Below the pieces are notes generated by a model that worked only from the letters and a program-made list of their open reading frames with translations, was not told the origin of the DNA and did no database searches. Shown in pieces: positions 63,857 through 64,000 of a stretch of 64,000 bases of DNA (position 1 is the first letter of the stretch; every line of letters begins with the position of its first letter). The position numbers were made by a program, and so were the translations under genes. The stretch comes from Pseudomonas nunensis (GTDB lineage Bacteria > Pseudomonadota > Gammaproteobacteria > Pseudomonadales > Pseudomonadaceae). Location of the stretch: assembly GCF_024296925.1 (NCBI RefSeq), contig NZ_CP101125.1, positions 3,474,501 to 3,538,500 on the forward strand. Reading direction: 5' to 3'.

Positions 63857-64000
63857 ATGACGACGACTTCTGAAATCTGTGGCACCGGTTGCGGGCTCAA
63901 CGCCACGCTGCGCATCATCTCGGGCAAGTGGAAACCGCTGGTCTTGTTTTTCCTGCGCGACGGCCCGAAACGCTACGGAGAACTCAAACGTTTGATCCCG
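63857..64000 (+). CDS. HxlR-family transcriptional regulator (partial, cut by window end)
   Basis: The first 48 residues are visible ([48 protein letters not shown]). [19 protein letters not shown] is the HxlR signature, with the conserved N-terminal Cys that senses electrophiles or oxidants in some family members, here as a pair of Cys at 8 and 11. The winged helix begins at [11 protein letters not shown]. The rest lies outside the window. It is divergent from the SDR gene, which it probably regulates. Confidence 0.88.
   Translation, partial: MTTTSEICGTGCGLNATLRIISGKWKPLVLFFLRDGPKRYGELKRLIP

Overview
The window reads as a chromosomal segment of a Pseudomonas, most likely of the P. fluorescens group. 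GC is high and coding is dense. Gene content is typical of the genus (many LysR regulators, PunR/PunC, RidA, a TonB siderophore receptor, SugE, a MocR regulator). Eight copies of an inverted pair built on GGGAGCGGGCTTGCTCGCG match the REP/REPIN family known from these bacteria. No rRNA, tRNA, CRISPR array, transposase or complete prophage was seen.

Layout. 1-11.4 kb: the end of a probable TetR gene, a TetR regulator divergent from a thioesterase-like gene with three tandem operator dyads between them, a GNAT acetyltransferase, a large exported multicopper oxidase behind a good sigma-54 promoter, an Old Yellow Enzyme, a LysR regulator, an MFS pump and a Gfo/Idh/MocA oxidoreductase. 11.4-26 kb is the most accessory-looking part: a stand-alone GIY-YIG nuclease-like protein with a long repeat tail, YceI, LysR/amidase, a glyoxalase-like protein, a small protein with a caspase-like His/Cys pattern, a lipoprotein with MORN/YwqK-like repeats, a MATE pump, and a two-gene OLD-nuclease/UvrD-helicase operon of Gabija type.

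26-38 kb: a GFA protein, a Fur-boxed TonB receptor, two copies of a secreted protein made of 13-residue repeats, a CHASE4-PAS-GGDEF-EAL gene broken by a frameshift, a striking 270-bp tandem array, and the punC/punR pair. 38-49 kb: SugE, an AhpD-like protein divergent from an azoreductase-MocR pair, LOG, SnoaL-like plus polysaccharide deacetylase, LysR, RidA, a reverse transsulfuration operon (cystathionine beta-synthase plus gamma-lyase) and a class V aminotransferase.

49-61 kb: a minus-strand catabolic cluster divergent from a LysR gene. It holds an IlvD/Edd dehydratase, a 3-hydroxyisobutyrate-dehydrogenase-like enzyme, an isocitrate-type decarboxylating dehydrogenase, a 2-oxopentenoate-hydratase-like protein, a ThDP enzyme, succinate-semialdehyde dehydrogenase and a CitMHS transporter, followed by TerC and a peroxiredoxin. 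It looks like import and breakdown of an unidentified hydroxy-polycarboxylate. 61-64 kb: a duplicated LysR tail, a third diverged copy of the 13-residue-repeat protein, a VOC protein, a Rossmann-fold reductase, and an SDR divergent from an HxlR regulator cut by the window end.

The least explained elements are the three-member secreted repeat family with its shared leader, the array that copies the 3' ends of two convergent genes together, the GIY-YIG repeat protein, the enlarged Gabija-like pair and the 49-60 kb catabolic cluster.
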